DNA from: Acetobacterium sp. KB-1
Lineage (GTDB): Bacteria; Bacillota; Clostridia; Eubacteriales; Eubacteriaceae
Assembly (NCBI RefSeq): GCF_003260995.1
Contig: NZ_CP030040.1
Coordinates: forward strand, 269,386-333,385
Length of the DNA stretch: 64,000 nt
Reading direction: 5' to 3'
Shown: in pieces, positions 45,556-54,602 of the stretch
Position numbering within the stretch: the first letter of the stretch is position 1
Layout of the letters: each line of letters starts with the position of its first letter
Position numbers and translations under genes: made by a program
Notes under the pieces: model-generated
The model's database searches: none
Told to the model about the DNA's origin: nothing
What the model saw: the letters and a program-made list of their open reading frames with translations, nothing else

Positions 45556-46686
45556 ATGAAAGTTTTACATGTGAATTCCTATTATGCGCAAGGGTCTTTT
45601 TATAAGCATTTATATGATGAACAGATAAAAATGGGAATGGCAATCGATGTCTATGTACCGACACCGATTCCGGTAACCCGCGATCTGGGAAACTATACCA
45701 CGATCAGGATTAACCATAAACGGTATGATCGTTATTTGTTCCATTTAAAACATACAAAAATCTATCGAGATATAAAAAAAACATATCAACTTGATGATTA
45801 TTCGGTAGTTCACGCCCATTCACTATTTTCCAATGGATATATAGCCATGCGGATAAAAAAAGACGTTGGCATTCCCTATCTCGTTGCCGTGAGAGATACC
45901 GATGTAAACGTATTTTTTAAACGCCTGGTCTGGCTGAGAAAATTGGGGATTAATATTTTGAAAGAGGCTTCAAAAATAATATTCTTATCGACAACCTATC
46001 GAGATGCAGTGATAAAAGAATATCTGCCCGATCATTTACATGAAGAAATGTTTGTCAAGTGTGCAGTTATTCCAAATGGTATCGATAAATATTGGCTGGA
46101 TAATTTGGGTGCTCCCAAAATAAAGCAAGCCAGTGATAAACTAAACCTTCTATTTGTTGGGCTGATCAATAAAAGAAAAAATATTCCATCAACAATCAAA
46201 GCAATCAGGCGGTTGATACAGCAAGGCTATGATGTGACGTTTACGATTGTCGGAAAAGTCACCGACAAAGCAATTTATGATCAAATCGAAAAAGAAGAAT
46301 TTATTCGATACATTTCTCATTGTTCTAAAGAAAAGTTGATTGAGATTTATCGAAACAATGATATATTTGTGATGCCTTCTATCACTGAAACTTTTGGTCT
46401 TGTCTATCCCGAAGCGATGAGTCAGGGATTGCCGGTGATTTATACAAAAGGACAAGGTTTTGATGGTCAATTTACAGATGGTGAGGTTGGATTTGCGGTA
46501 GATTGTTTCAATGCTGAAGAGATTGCCGATAAGATTATCCAAATAAAAAAGAACTACAATAATTTGTCACAAAATGCAATAAATAATGCCAGACGATTCT
46601 GCTGGTCAGACATTAATCAGGAATATAAAAAGATATATGAGGCAATTAAAAAAAAAGATTTTAAAGAAGGTGAGGGTAGGCCATGA
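45556..46686 (+). CDS. Glycosyltransferase family 4
   Basis: This 376-residue GT-B enzyme has the GT4 donor motif FVMPSITETFGLVYPEAMSQG (core ETFGLVYPEAMS), with the acidic pair used for the nucleotide-sugar donor, and an N-terminal acceptor domain beginning MKVLHVNSYYAQGSFYKHL. The sugar is unknown. It follows wbpE by 12 bases and overlaps the next gene by four. Confidence 0.9.
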   Translation: MKVLHVNSYYAQGSFYKHLYDEQIKMGMAIDVYVPTPIPVTRDLGNYTTIRINHKRYDRYLFHLKHTKIYRDIKKTYQLDDYSVVHAHSLFSNGYIAMRIKKDVGIPYLVAVRDTDVNVFFKRLVWLRKLGINILKEASKIIFLSTTYRDAVIKEYLPDHLHEEMFVKCAVIPNGIDKYWLDNLGAPKIKQASDKLNLLFVGLINKRKNIPSTIKAIRRLIQQGYDVTFTIVGKVTDKAIYDQIEKEEFIRYISHCSKEKLIEIYRNNDIFVMPSITETFGLVYPEAMSQGLPVIYTKGQGFDGQFTDGEVGFAVDCFNAEEIADKIIQIKKNYNNLSQNAINNARRFCWSDINQEYKKIYEAIKKKDFKEGEGRP

Positions 46687-47870
46687 TGCAAAAAAAACAG
46701 ATATGCTTTATTGTACCAAACTATCCTACACAAAATGATCCGGTATATACCTTTGTTAGAGAGCTTGTCGGCTCAATTGCTACGCAAGGCTATCGGTGTT
46801 CGGTAATCGCCCCGCAAAGCATAACAAGAAAGCTCCTGAAAAAAAAATCAGCCCGGCCACAATTTTGGCAAGATTACGTTAAAGATGGGGTGTGGGTGGA
46901 TGTTTATCAGCCCAGAGTTCTGTCATTTTCAAATCTTAGAATTTTCGGAAAAAATATTTCGGCACATTTTGCCCAAAAGGCCGTGATGAGGGTTTTTTCA
47001 AAAATCATACCAAAGCCCGATATTCTATATGCTCATTTTTGGCATTCGGGTGTAACAGCTGGTCTGCTCAGCAAAAAATATGGCATTCCTTTCTTCGTTG
47101 CAACAGGTGAAAGTAAGATTTGGGTTGAAAGTCTCTATACCCGCAAGATGATTGATAAAGCTCTCATTGATATTGACGGTGTGATCTGTGTGTCGACAAA
47201 AAATATGAACGAAAGCGTTGAGTTGAAACTTGCTCCACTGGATAAGATGGTCGTGATTCCAAACGCCATTGATCCCCAAAAGTTTTATAAATTGGACCAA
47301 GGTGAAGTGAGAAAAAATCTGGGATTACCCAAAGACGATTTTATCGTATCTTTCATGGGTTCATTTGATCAACGTAAAGGAATCTTGCGACTATCAGATG
47401 CCTTAAAACTGGTAGATCAAGCAAAGGCAGTCTATATTGGATCGGGTGACCTCATCCCTAAAGGTGATGAAATTCTATTTATGGGAAAGCTTCCTCATGA
47501 TCAGATTTGTAAGTATTTAAATAGTTCAGATGTCTTTGTTCTGCCAACCCTGGCAGAGGGATGCAGCAACGCGATTCTTGAAGCAATGGCCTGTGGGTTG
47601 CCGATTATCTCTTCTGACCTCAGCTTTAATGACGATATTCTAAATGACCAGTATGCCCTAAGAGTGGATAGTAGGGATATTATTGCTATCGCCAAAGCAA
47701 TTAAATCGTTAAAAACTGATGTGAGTCGGCGAAAAAAAATGGCAGAAAACGCCTATGATCAGTCAAAAGAGTATCATATAAACAATCGGACTGATCGAAT
47801 CTTACGATTCATTAACACTATGATTGATGACGAAAAAGAGGTTCATAATGATAATCAGGAAATCAACTAA
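46683..47870 (+). CDS. Glycosyltransferase family 4 (TuaC-like)
   Basis: This 395-residue GT-B enzyme begins ICFIVPNYPTQNDPVYTFVREL, resembling the teichuronic-acid glycosyltransferase TuaC, and has the donor motif VFVLPTLAEGCSNAILEAMACGLP. The linkage made is unknown. It overlaps the preceding gene by ATGA and the following polymerase by 23 bases, which indicates tight co-translation. Confidence 0.88.
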   Translation: MMQKKQICFIVPNYPTQNDPVYTFVRELVGSIATQGYRCSVIAPQSITRKLLKKKSARPQFWQDYVKDGVWVDVYQPRVLSFSNLRIFGKNISAHFAQKAVMRVFSKIIPKPDILYAHFWHSGVTAGLLSKKYGIPFFVATGESKIWVESLYTRKMIDKALIDIDGVICVSTKNMNESVELKLAPLDKMVVIPNAIDPQKFYKLDQGEVRKNLGLPKDDFIVSFMGSFDQRKGILRLSDALKLVDQAKAVYIGSGDLIPKGDEILFMGKLPHDQICKYLNSSDVFVLPTLAEGCSNAILEAMACGLPIISSDLSFNDDILNDQYALRVDSRDIIAIAKAIKSLKTDVSRRKKMAENAYDQSKEYHINNRTDRILRFINTMIDDEKEVHNDNQEIN

Positions 47871-49182
47871 TTCCATCGTGATACTCGTATTATCACTAAT
47901 ATTTATTATTCTCGGCCTTTCGAATGATCTGTTTTTAGTAATTGGAATAATTATTGCGAGTTGCTATATCTTCATCAGTGGCGAGGATGGAATTTATGGT
48001 TTGTTTTTTATACTGCCATTTTCCCCAATAATGAAGTTTTCCCCGGGTGGGAACACATTCTTTAATATTCTCGTTGCCGTTTACATTCTGAGAATGATTT
48101 TTTTAAATGAAAAATCCAAACTGTCATTTTATCAAATCCTCTCGATTCTGGCGTTTATTATTTTTTCCCTATTCAATACTGGTGGCTCAAATTTAATCAA
48201 ATTAGTAGATCTGATTATTTATTTTGTGTTGGCATATTTAGTTATGAACTCGAAGCAGAATATTAATGTCAGGAAATTGCTGATGTTTTTTGTAGCCGGC
48301 ATCTTAATTGCATCAGTTTTAGGAACGTTTAGCGACTGGGTACCTGGCTTAAGTGGTTTTATGCGAGCGACCCGAATTAAATTAGATGATGGTGATATAG
48401 TGGGGCGGTTTTCAGGCATTCAGACAAATCCGAACTTCTATACGATGGATATAACCATCGCAATCGCCGCGCTTTTATATTTCATTGGTAGCAAAAAACA
48501 TCGATGGTTTGACTATCTTCTGGTGATTGTTTTACTGGGTTTTGGTGTACTCTCTTTGAGTCTGTCTTTTATGCTTTCAATGGCCTTTGTTTTTCTACTC
48601 TATCTCATATACAAAATATTCCGGTTAACCAGACTATCCTTTGACATAAACGTTGTTTTGAGAGGGACCTTAGTTATCGTTTTAACAATAATTGTAATTT
48701 CTCAAATTAGCAATCTACCTTATATGGATATTTATTTCCAACGATTAGGGGCTGGTGGTTTTGTTGATCAAAGTCTATCGGATCTTACGACGGGTCGTTC
48801 CGATATCTGGTCAGATTATTTAAAGCTGTATCTAAGTGACTGGCGAATTTTCATTTTTGGAGTGGGTTACTCTGTTGAGGCTTACAATTTAAGACAAGCA
48901 CATAATTATTTTCTTGAACTCCTGGTGCATCTGGGGATCGTCGGAACAATGATCTACTTAAATGTGCTAAACTCAATCTTTAAACCATTTTCAGTAAAAA
49001 TCAAAGGACGAATGCTATGTCTTTTGCCTTTAGCGGCTCTGATTTTTCGAGGGTTTGGGATAAATCTATTTTTTAGAGATAATTTCATTTTTTATTTGAT
49101 AATCTGCACTTTGATTATGGCTGATTATGATAGCCCTAAAGATTTAAGGCGGCCTGGAAATGGAGCGATTAATGAAAAATAG
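47848..49182 (+). CDS. Wzy-like O-antigen/exopolysaccharide polymerase
   Basis: This 444-residue membrane protein has about ten to twelve hydrophobic helices with a large loop near 295-345 (GAGGFVDQSLSDLTTGRSDIW) followed by AHNYFLELLVHLGIVG, typical of the Wzy/WaaL polymerase-ligase family (Wzy_C). It would polymerise lipid-linked repeat units outside the membrane. I use the ATG at 47848, after AAAGAGG. It overlaps both neighbours. Confidence 0.85.
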   Translation: MIIRKSTNSIVILVLSLIFIILGLSNDLFLVIGIIIASCYIFISGEDGIYGLFFILPFSPIMKFSPGGNTFFNILVAVYILRMIFLNEKSKLSFYQILSILAFIIFSLFNTGGSNLIKLVDLIIYFVLAYLVMNSKQNINVRKLLMFFVAGILIASVLGTFSDWVPGLSGFMRATRIKLDDGDIVGRFSGIQTNPNFYTMDITIAIAALLYFIGSKKHRWFDYLLVIVLLGFGVLSLSLSFMLSMAFVFLLYLIYKIFRLTRLSFDINVVLRGTLVIVLTIIVISQISNLPYMDIYFQRLGAGGFVDQSLSDLTTGRSDIWSDYLKLYLSDWRIFIFGVGYSVEAYNLRQAHNYFLELLVHLGIVGTMIYLNVLNSIFKPFSVKIKGRMLCLLPLAALIFRGFGINLFFRDNFIFYLIICTLIMADYDSPKDLRRPGNGAINEK

Positions 49183-49888
49183 AGTAGTTTTTCTGGAGTT
49201 TAACGGCATTCCCGGTTCGGGAAAAACAACGCTTTCTGATCGGGTGATTGAGAATATGAAAGGTGTTAGTTATACGGTTGAGTCCTATCATCAGCTAATT
49301 GAAAAACCGACAAGGAATAATTTGAAACGTTTGGTAAGATATCTTTTTAGCATAAAACTTTCAAGCTTCAAGATCGGATATTTGGCATTGATGTACCTCA
49401 TTACAAATAAAAAACTCAATCACGAAAACGGGTTAAGGGTAATTTCATTAATCGTACTTTTCGATTTTTATCAAAAAAAGAGTCTCGCTAATGATGAAGA
49501 AGTGATCTTAGTTGATCAGGGCATGGTGCAACAAATGGTCTCCATGCTTTTCGAGTCAGAACTGATCGCGGAAAAATATGTTAAAAAACTAATTCGATAC
49601 ACACAAAAAAAAGATATGGGCATCTTCATTGTCAATATTGATCTTGATATCAATGAGTCATTTGAGCGCTTAACAAGAAGAGAAGGAAATATTTCAAGAA
49701 TACAGAAGCTAAAAAAAGATACCGCTATGCATACACTGATAATGCAGCAGAACAATTTTAATAAAATCAGAAAAATAATCAGAGAACTTGACTTGGAAAG
49801 TATTACCGTTAATACCCAAGGATCGATAGAGACAAACGTATTGCTTCTTGAAAATTATATAAAGGGAATGAAACAGCCAGATGTTTAA
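49172..49888 (+). CDS. P-loop kinase-like protein in the glycan operon
   Basis: This 238-residue protein has a clear Walker A motif, FNGIPGSGKTTLSDR, and a later ILVDQGMVQQ that fits the DxG or DR position of nucleoside or thymidylate kinase folds; a lid-like basic segment (RLTRREGNISRIQKLKKD) follows. I do not recognise a defined family. It may phosphorylate a sugar, nucleoside or small molecule for the glycan. The ATG at 49172 is preceded by GGAG and overlaps the polymerase gene by 11 bases. No transmembrane segment is seen. Confidence 0.65.
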   Translation: MKNRVVFLEFNGIPGSGKTTLSDRVIENMKGVSYTVESYHQLIEKPTRNNLKRLVRYLFSIKLSSFKIGYLALMYLITNKKLNHENGLRVISLIVLFDFYQKKSLANDEEVILVDQGMVQQMVSMLFESELIAEKYVKKLIRYTQKKDMGIFIVNIDLDINESFERLTRREGNISRIQKLKKDTAMHTLIMQQNNFNKIRKIIRELDLESITVNTQGSIETNVLLLENYIKGMKQPDV

Positions 49889-49951
49889 TGGAATTCGCGG
49901 CTCATTTAAGATGATTTAAAAGCGAAATTACTTAAGTAAGGGGGTTAGCTA

Positions 49952-50917
49952 GTGAAAAATGAAATATTGGTCAGTGTAAGTTGTATCACCTTTAATCATG
50001 AGAAATATATCGCCGAGGCTTTAGAAAGTTTTATCATGCAGAAAACAAGGTTTAATTATGAAATATTAATCCATGATGATGCATCGACTGACAGAACGGC
50101 GGATATTATTCGTGAGTATGAAAAAAAATATCCGGATTTAATAAAACCGATCTATCAAAAAGAAAATCAATACTCCAAAGATGTGGATGTGGATGATTTA
50201 AATACCGAAAGAGCAGAAGGAAAGTACATCGCCTTGTGTGAAGGTGATGATTATTGGACCGACCCACTTAAACTTCAGAGACAAGTTGATTATTTGGAGA
50301 GTCATCCTGATTGCACACTTTGTGTTCATGCGGCATATATTGTTAACGTGATGGGACGTAAAATAAAATCGGTTAGACCCAATGTGGGCAATAAAATATT
50401 TACGATTGAAGAAATAATTGAAGGTGGCGGTGGGTTGTTTGCGACAAATACGATAATGTATCCCCGCTGTTTGGATGCGGGCAAACCAGATTTTTATAAA
50501 AAAGCACCGGTAACGGATTATCCCCTGACTATTTATCTTGCCCTTAAAGGAAAAGTATATTACATCGATGCGTACATGGCTGCTTATCGGAAGGGCGTTA
50601 GCGGTTCCTGGACAACGACAGAACAGTCAAACCTTGAAAAGATAATTAAACACGTTGACAATACCGACATAATGTTGGACGATCTAAACGAACATACCAA
50701 ATACCAATATAATGAGGCTATAAATAACAAAAAGAGTCTAAATCGGTTTAAAATTATGATCGCACAAGAAAGATATGAAGAATTAAAAGAGGAAAAATTT
50801 AAATCTGTTTTCAAGAAGTTAGGGAAGAAAGAAAAAACTAAAATATTAATTAAACAATACTTTCCACATACAGTTAAAATATATAAAAGTCTGAGAAAGA
50901 AGTATCGACTTAAGTGA
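49952..50917 (+). CDS. Glycosyltransferase family 2
   Basis: This 321-residue GT-A enzyme has an N-terminal VSVSCITFNHEKYIAEALES, the nucleotide-binding HDDASTDRTADII and the metal motif CEGDDYWTDPLKLQRQ (DxD-type). It would transfer a sugar in the cytoplasm. The C-terminus is long, basic and lysine-rich. The start is a GTG. The codons and base composition are AT-rich, like the rest of the glycan locus. Confidence 0.88.
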   Translation: MKNEILVSVSCITFNHEKYIAEALESFIMQKTRFNYEILIHDDASTDRTADIIREYEKKYPDLIKPIYQKENQYSKDVDVDDLNTERAEGKYIALCEGDDYWTDPLKLQRQVDYLESHPDCTLCVHAAYIVNVMGRKIKSVRPNVGNKIFTIEEIIEGGGGLFATNTIMYPRCLDAGKPDFYKKAPVTDYPLTIYLALKGKVYYIDAYMAAYRKGVSGSWTTTEQSNLEKIIKHVDNTDIMLDDLNEHTKYQYNEAINNKKSLNRFKIMIAQERYEELKEEKFKSVFKKLGKKEKTKILIKQYFPHTVKIYKSLRKKYRLK

Positions 50918-50978
50918 CTAAAAAACCTGATGATTGTGTCGTTTGGCAAAAGTTGTGAATGGAAGTGGAGGAGTGAAG

Positions 50979-51848
50979 GTGACGCTACAAAAATTTAAGT
51001 CGGGACTATTGAAACTCGACGATATTATCCTTAAGGGAAGACTTAAAGCTTTTTACAGTCATCGCATCAAATATCGAGGGAAAGCATACGTTTTAACGCA
51101 GGATTTATATTTCCCGCCCCATAATACGGCAAATAAAGACATCCGTATGGGACCAGAGGGTGAATTATTGGCAGTTGGGGGCGATTGGGAGCCGGAACGA
51201 ATCATTTTTGCGTATAAAAATGGCGTATATCCAGTTGTATTTAAGGACCAGCCGATTCTTTGGTGGACGGCAGAGAATCACTGTGTCATGTATCCGAAAG
51301 ACATTCATATCCCTAAAAATATGCGGGCGCTTATCCGCCAGAATAAATTTAGATTAACCATTGACAAAGCTTTTTACGATGTTGTTAGTGCTTGCTCAGA
51401 AACGCGACAAAAATATACCTGGCTAACTCATGAACAGGTAGAAGCTTTTCATAAACTTCATGCGTTGGGATTTGCACATTCGGTTGAGGTCTGGCAAGAT
51501 GAAAAACTGGTCGGTGGATTATTCGGAATTTCATTTGGGTCTTATTTTCATGGGGAGTCAATGTTTGCACGGGTGAGTCATACTTCAAAACTGGCTTATA
51601 TTGCATTGTCTGTTCGGTTAGCAGAAATGAACTTTGCCATTATGGATTGTGGTATCTGGCCAACGGAACATATGAAAAGCCTGGGCGCCGTTGTTATTTC
51701 GCGGGATGAGTTTCTTGAGATTTTGGATAGAAGCAAGGACGTTCCTGATGTAATAGAGGATTGGGATCATTTGTTAGACAACTGGGATTTAAATCAAGCA
51801 GTACAAAATCATTTTGATGGTTTGACTTCACAGAGGGAAGGTGTATGA
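50979..51848 (+). CDS. Aat-family (leucyl/phenylalanyl-tRNA-protein transferase-like) protein, copy 1
   Basis: This 289-residue protein matches Aat along its core: GELLAVGGDWEPERIIFAYK, PILWWTAENHCVMYP, YTWLTHEQVEAFHKLH, FAHSVEVWQDEKLVGGLFG and HGESMFARV. Aat moves Leu or Phe from tRNA to the N-terminus of proteins. The E. coli residues Glu156 and Asp186 align with Glu193 and Asp223 here, but Gln188 aligns with Gly225. The start is GTG, five bases after GGAGGAG. It ends two bases before a sugar aminotransferase gene, in the middle of a glycan locus with no clpS or other N-degron gene. I infer a changed acceptor, possibly an amino sugar. Confidence 0.85.
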   Translation: MTLQKFKSGLLKLDDIILKGRLKAFYSHRIKYRGKAYVLTQDLYFPPHNTANKDIRMGPEGELLAVGGDWEPERIIFAYKNGVYPVVFKDQPILWWTAENHCVMYPKDIHIPKNMRALIRQNKFRLTIDKAFYDVVSACSETRQKYTWLTHEQVEAFHKLHALGFAHSVEVWQDEKLVGGLFGISFGSYFHGESMFARVSHTSKLAYIALSVRLAEMNFAIMDCGIWPTEHMKSLGAVVISRDEFLEILDRSKDVPDVIEDWDHLLDNWDLNQAVQNHFDGLTSQREGV

Positions 51849-51849
51849 C

Positions 51850-52950
51850 ATGAAAGACCTAATTAACGTAACACGATCATCAATGCCAGAATTTGACGAG
51901 TTCATGGAAGAAATAAAAGATCTATGGGAGACGCATTGGCTGACAAATATGGGCGAAAAGCACAAGAAATTCGCAAAGTGTTTAAGAGACTATTTAAATG
52001 TAAACATGGTAACACTATTGGCAAATGGGCATCTTGCTCTTGAATGTGCAATTGCTGCCTTTGATTTACAAGGAGAGGTGATTACGACGCCTTTTACCTT
52101 TGCATCGACAACCCATGCAATCGTCAGAAATGGCTTGAAGCCAGTATTTTGTGATATTAATGAGGACGACTATAATATTGATGTGAAAAAGATCGAAGCT
52201 TTAATTACTGAAAAAACATGTGCAATTGTTCCCGTTCACTTATATGGAAATGTCTGTGATGTGGAAGCGATTGATAGCCTTGCTAAAAAATATAATTTAA
52301 AGGTAATCTATGACGCAGCACATGCTTTCGGGGTAACGCTAAATAATATCGGAATTGGAAATTTTGGTGATGCATCAATTTTTAGTTTTCACGCCACAAA
52401 GGTTTTTAACACCATCGAAGGTGGCGCCGTAACTTATAACAATGAGGAACTAAAGAAGATCCTGTATTTTCTTAAGAATTTTGGCATAACGGGACCCGAA
52501 TCCGTGGAGTTTGTTGGCGGCAATGCTAAAATGAATGAATTTCAGGCCGCAATGGGGATTTGTAACCTTTTACATATCGACGAAGAAATCAGAAAACGTC
52601 AGCAAGTGGATAAACGCTATAAAGAGAATCTGGGAAATGTAAAAGGGCTTAAGCTAATCAAACCACAATCAGGTGTTAAGAGCAATTACGCATACTTCCC
52701 AATCGTGTTCGATGGAAAAGAAAATTTACGGGATTGTATTTTCGAGGCGCTGGAAAATAATCATATTATTCCCCGGAAGTACTTTTATCCACTGATCACT
52801 GACTACGAATGCTATGCCAGCCAATTTGATTCGAGTCTGACGCCAGTCGCAAAAAAAACGGCTGAACGCGTTCTGACGCTACCGCTTTATGCGGATTTAG
52901 AGTTAAAGGATGTTGATCGAATTTGTGGGATTATTAAGAGCTTATTATGA
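51850..52950 (+). CDS. DegT/DnrJ/EryC1 sugar aminotransferase (VioA/FdtB-like)
   Basis: This 366-residue PLP enzyme has the catalytic lysine in SFHATKVFNTIEGGAV, which fits the group that makes 4-amino-4,6-dideoxy sugars on dTDP or UDP (VioA, FdtB-like). Other marks are TLLANGHLALECAI, TTPFTFASTTHAIVRNG and DAAHAFGV. It is the third aminotransferase of the locus. It lies directly after the Aat-like gene; the spacing suggests translational coupling. The ATG at 51850 follows GGAAGG. Confidence 0.88.
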   Translation: MKDLINVTRSSMPEFDEFMEEIKDLWETHWLTNMGEKHKKFAKCLRDYLNVNMVTLLANGHLALECAIAAFDLQGEVITTPFTFASTTHAIVRNGLKPVFCDINEDDYNIDVKKIEALITEKTCAIVPVHLYGNVCDVEAIDSLAKKYNLKVIYDAAHAFGVTLNNIGIGNFGDASIFSFHATKVFNTIEGGAVTYNNEELKKILYFLKNFGITGPESVEFVGGNAKMNEFQAAMGICNLLHIDEEIRKRQQVDKRYKENLGNVKGLKLIKPQSGVKSNYAYFPIVFDGKENLRDCIFEALENNHIIPRKYFYPLITDYECYASQFDSSLTPVAKKTAERVLTLPLYADLELKDVDRICGIIKSLL

Positions 52951-53092
52951 ACAAGGCCGTTTTAATGGATGAACAGTTTTAATGGATTGATAGGTTCTGA
53001 GTTCCCTTAAAATATCGATATTAAAACATAAATAGCATTAACAAGGAATAATTAAGCAGTCGATAAGCAAAAAGTGAAGGCAGGTATAAGCG

Positions 53093-54586
53093 ATGAAGGA
53101 ATCGAATAAAGATAAAGCATTTTTAGGCGTTTATTGGATGACAATTATGGGACTGACCAGTGTTGTTATCCGGTTGCTTATCACAATGACCTTATCCAGA
53201 TTATTACGACCGGAAGCGTTTGGGCAGGTGGCAACAATCCAGATTATCATCAGTTTTGCGGAAATATTTTGGATGATGGGGGTAGGAAGTGCGATTGTCC
53301 AAAAAAAACAGTTAAATAACGATTATATTGCAACTGGCAATACTTTAAACCTGATCCTGGGTCTCATTATTTATGCGACTATTTTCATTTTTGCATCCTT
53401 TATTGCCGGGATTGTTGGATCAGATGACGTGATCATGCTGCGAGTACTTTCGATCGTGTTTGTCATTCACAGTATTTCAGGGGTGTCAGAAGCTTTACTT
53501 CAAAAAGAAATGCAATTTAAAGTGATCAGTATCATTAATACGGTTGCTGCTTTAACCAATGGAATCGTTGCGATAACACTTGCTTTTAATGGATTTGGCG
53601 CCTGGGCGTTGGTATTTGCACAGATTCTTAGTGTAATGATACAAACAATCCTGTCGCTAATCAATAAGCCTATCAAATTTCGTTTGCGGATCGAAAAAGA
53701 ATCGGCAAAAGAACTGCTTAATTTTGGCACCGGATTCGCTCTTTCAAAAGTTTTTAATAACATCGCAAATCAGGGTGACTATTTTGTTGTAAGTCAAACG
53801 CTTGGAAGTGCGGCTTTAGGGTTTTACAACCGGGCATACCAATTGTTATTAGTGCCCACAAATCTGATTGCAACAGTGATGGAACGGGTTTTGTTTCCGC
53901 TTTTGGCGAGGTATCAGGATGAACATGAAAAAATCAGGTATGTGGTATTGAATTTAACAGCCCTGATTGCCATTCTGGCTTTTCCAATTACGATTGTGTC
54001 GCTGACGATGGGAGCCGATTTAGTGCAAGTGGTTTTAGGGCCGAAATGGGAGCAGACCATAATGCCCTTTAAGATACTGATAATAAGTCTGTTTTTTAGA
54101 ATGGCTTATAAAATTGGTGACGCATTGGTACGTTCTTTAGGTGCTATCTACAAACGGTTATGGGTACAGATTGCTTATGCAACCCTGATTATTGGAGGTG
54201 CATATATCGGTAAACAATGGGGAATAGCAGGTGTTGCTGTGACAACCACAATTGCGATTATTATCAACTATTTTATTATGACGTTGCTGATTGGACACTT
54301 AGTCGCATTAAAAATGCGGGAACTGTTAGGATATCTGGCCCCGATTATTCTTGTCAGCATACTAATCGGCGCAATCAGTTATATGATAAGTAGCCCAGTG
54401 GCAAATTTGCCATCTGCTCTGTTAAGGCTGATTGTCATGACTCTAGCAGTGGGCTTGATGTATCTTGTTGCGTTTAAGTTTTTTATACTTAAATACATGC
54501 CTGAAGATTTCAGAGATTTTATTAATATTGTAAAAGATCAGATGATTAGAAAGTTTGTAGCTAAAAATAACAGATCAAATAAATGA
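53093..54586 (+). CDS. Wzx-like polysaccharide flippase, copy 1
   Basis: This 497-residue membrane protein of the MOP superfamily has about 12-14 hydrophobic helices. The start MTIMGLTSVVIRLLITMTLS followed by LLRPEAFGQVATIQIIISF is typical of Wzx/TuaB flippases, which move lipid-linked repeat units across the membrane. The C-terminal helices are followed by a basic tail. The 140-base gap before it shows no clear promoter. A second flippase gene follows 16 bases downstream. Confidence 0.9.
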   Translation: MKESNKDKAFLGVYWMTIMGLTSVVIRLLITMTLSRLLRPEAFGQVATIQIIISFAEIFWMMGVGSAIVQKKQLNNDYIATGNTLNLILGLIIYATIFIFASFIAGIVGSDDVIMLRVLSIVFVIHSISGVSEALLQKEMQFKVISIINTVAALTNGIVAITLAFNGFGAWALVFAQILSVMIQTILSLINKPIKFRLRIEKESAKELLNFGTGFALSKVFNNIANQGDYFVVSQTLGSAALGFYNRAYQLLLVPTNLIATVMERVLFPLLARYQDEHEKIRYVVLNLTALIAILAFPITIVSLTMGADLVQVVLGPKWEQTIMPFKILIISLFFRMAYKIGDALVRSLGAIYKRLWVQIAYATLIIGGAYIGKQWGIAGVAVTTTIAIIINYFIMTLLIGHLVALKMRELLGYLAPIILVSILIGAISYMISSPVANLPSALLRLIVMTLAVGLMYLVAFKFFILKYMPEDFRDFINIVKDQMIRKFVAKNNRSNK

Positions 54587-54602
54587 ATCTGGAAGAGGGA
54601 TT

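Noticed and set aside
50934..50978. Longer N-terminus for Aat copy 1
   Set aside because: The 15 extra residues precede a strong GGAGGAG ribosome site at 50967-50973 and have no similarity to the family.
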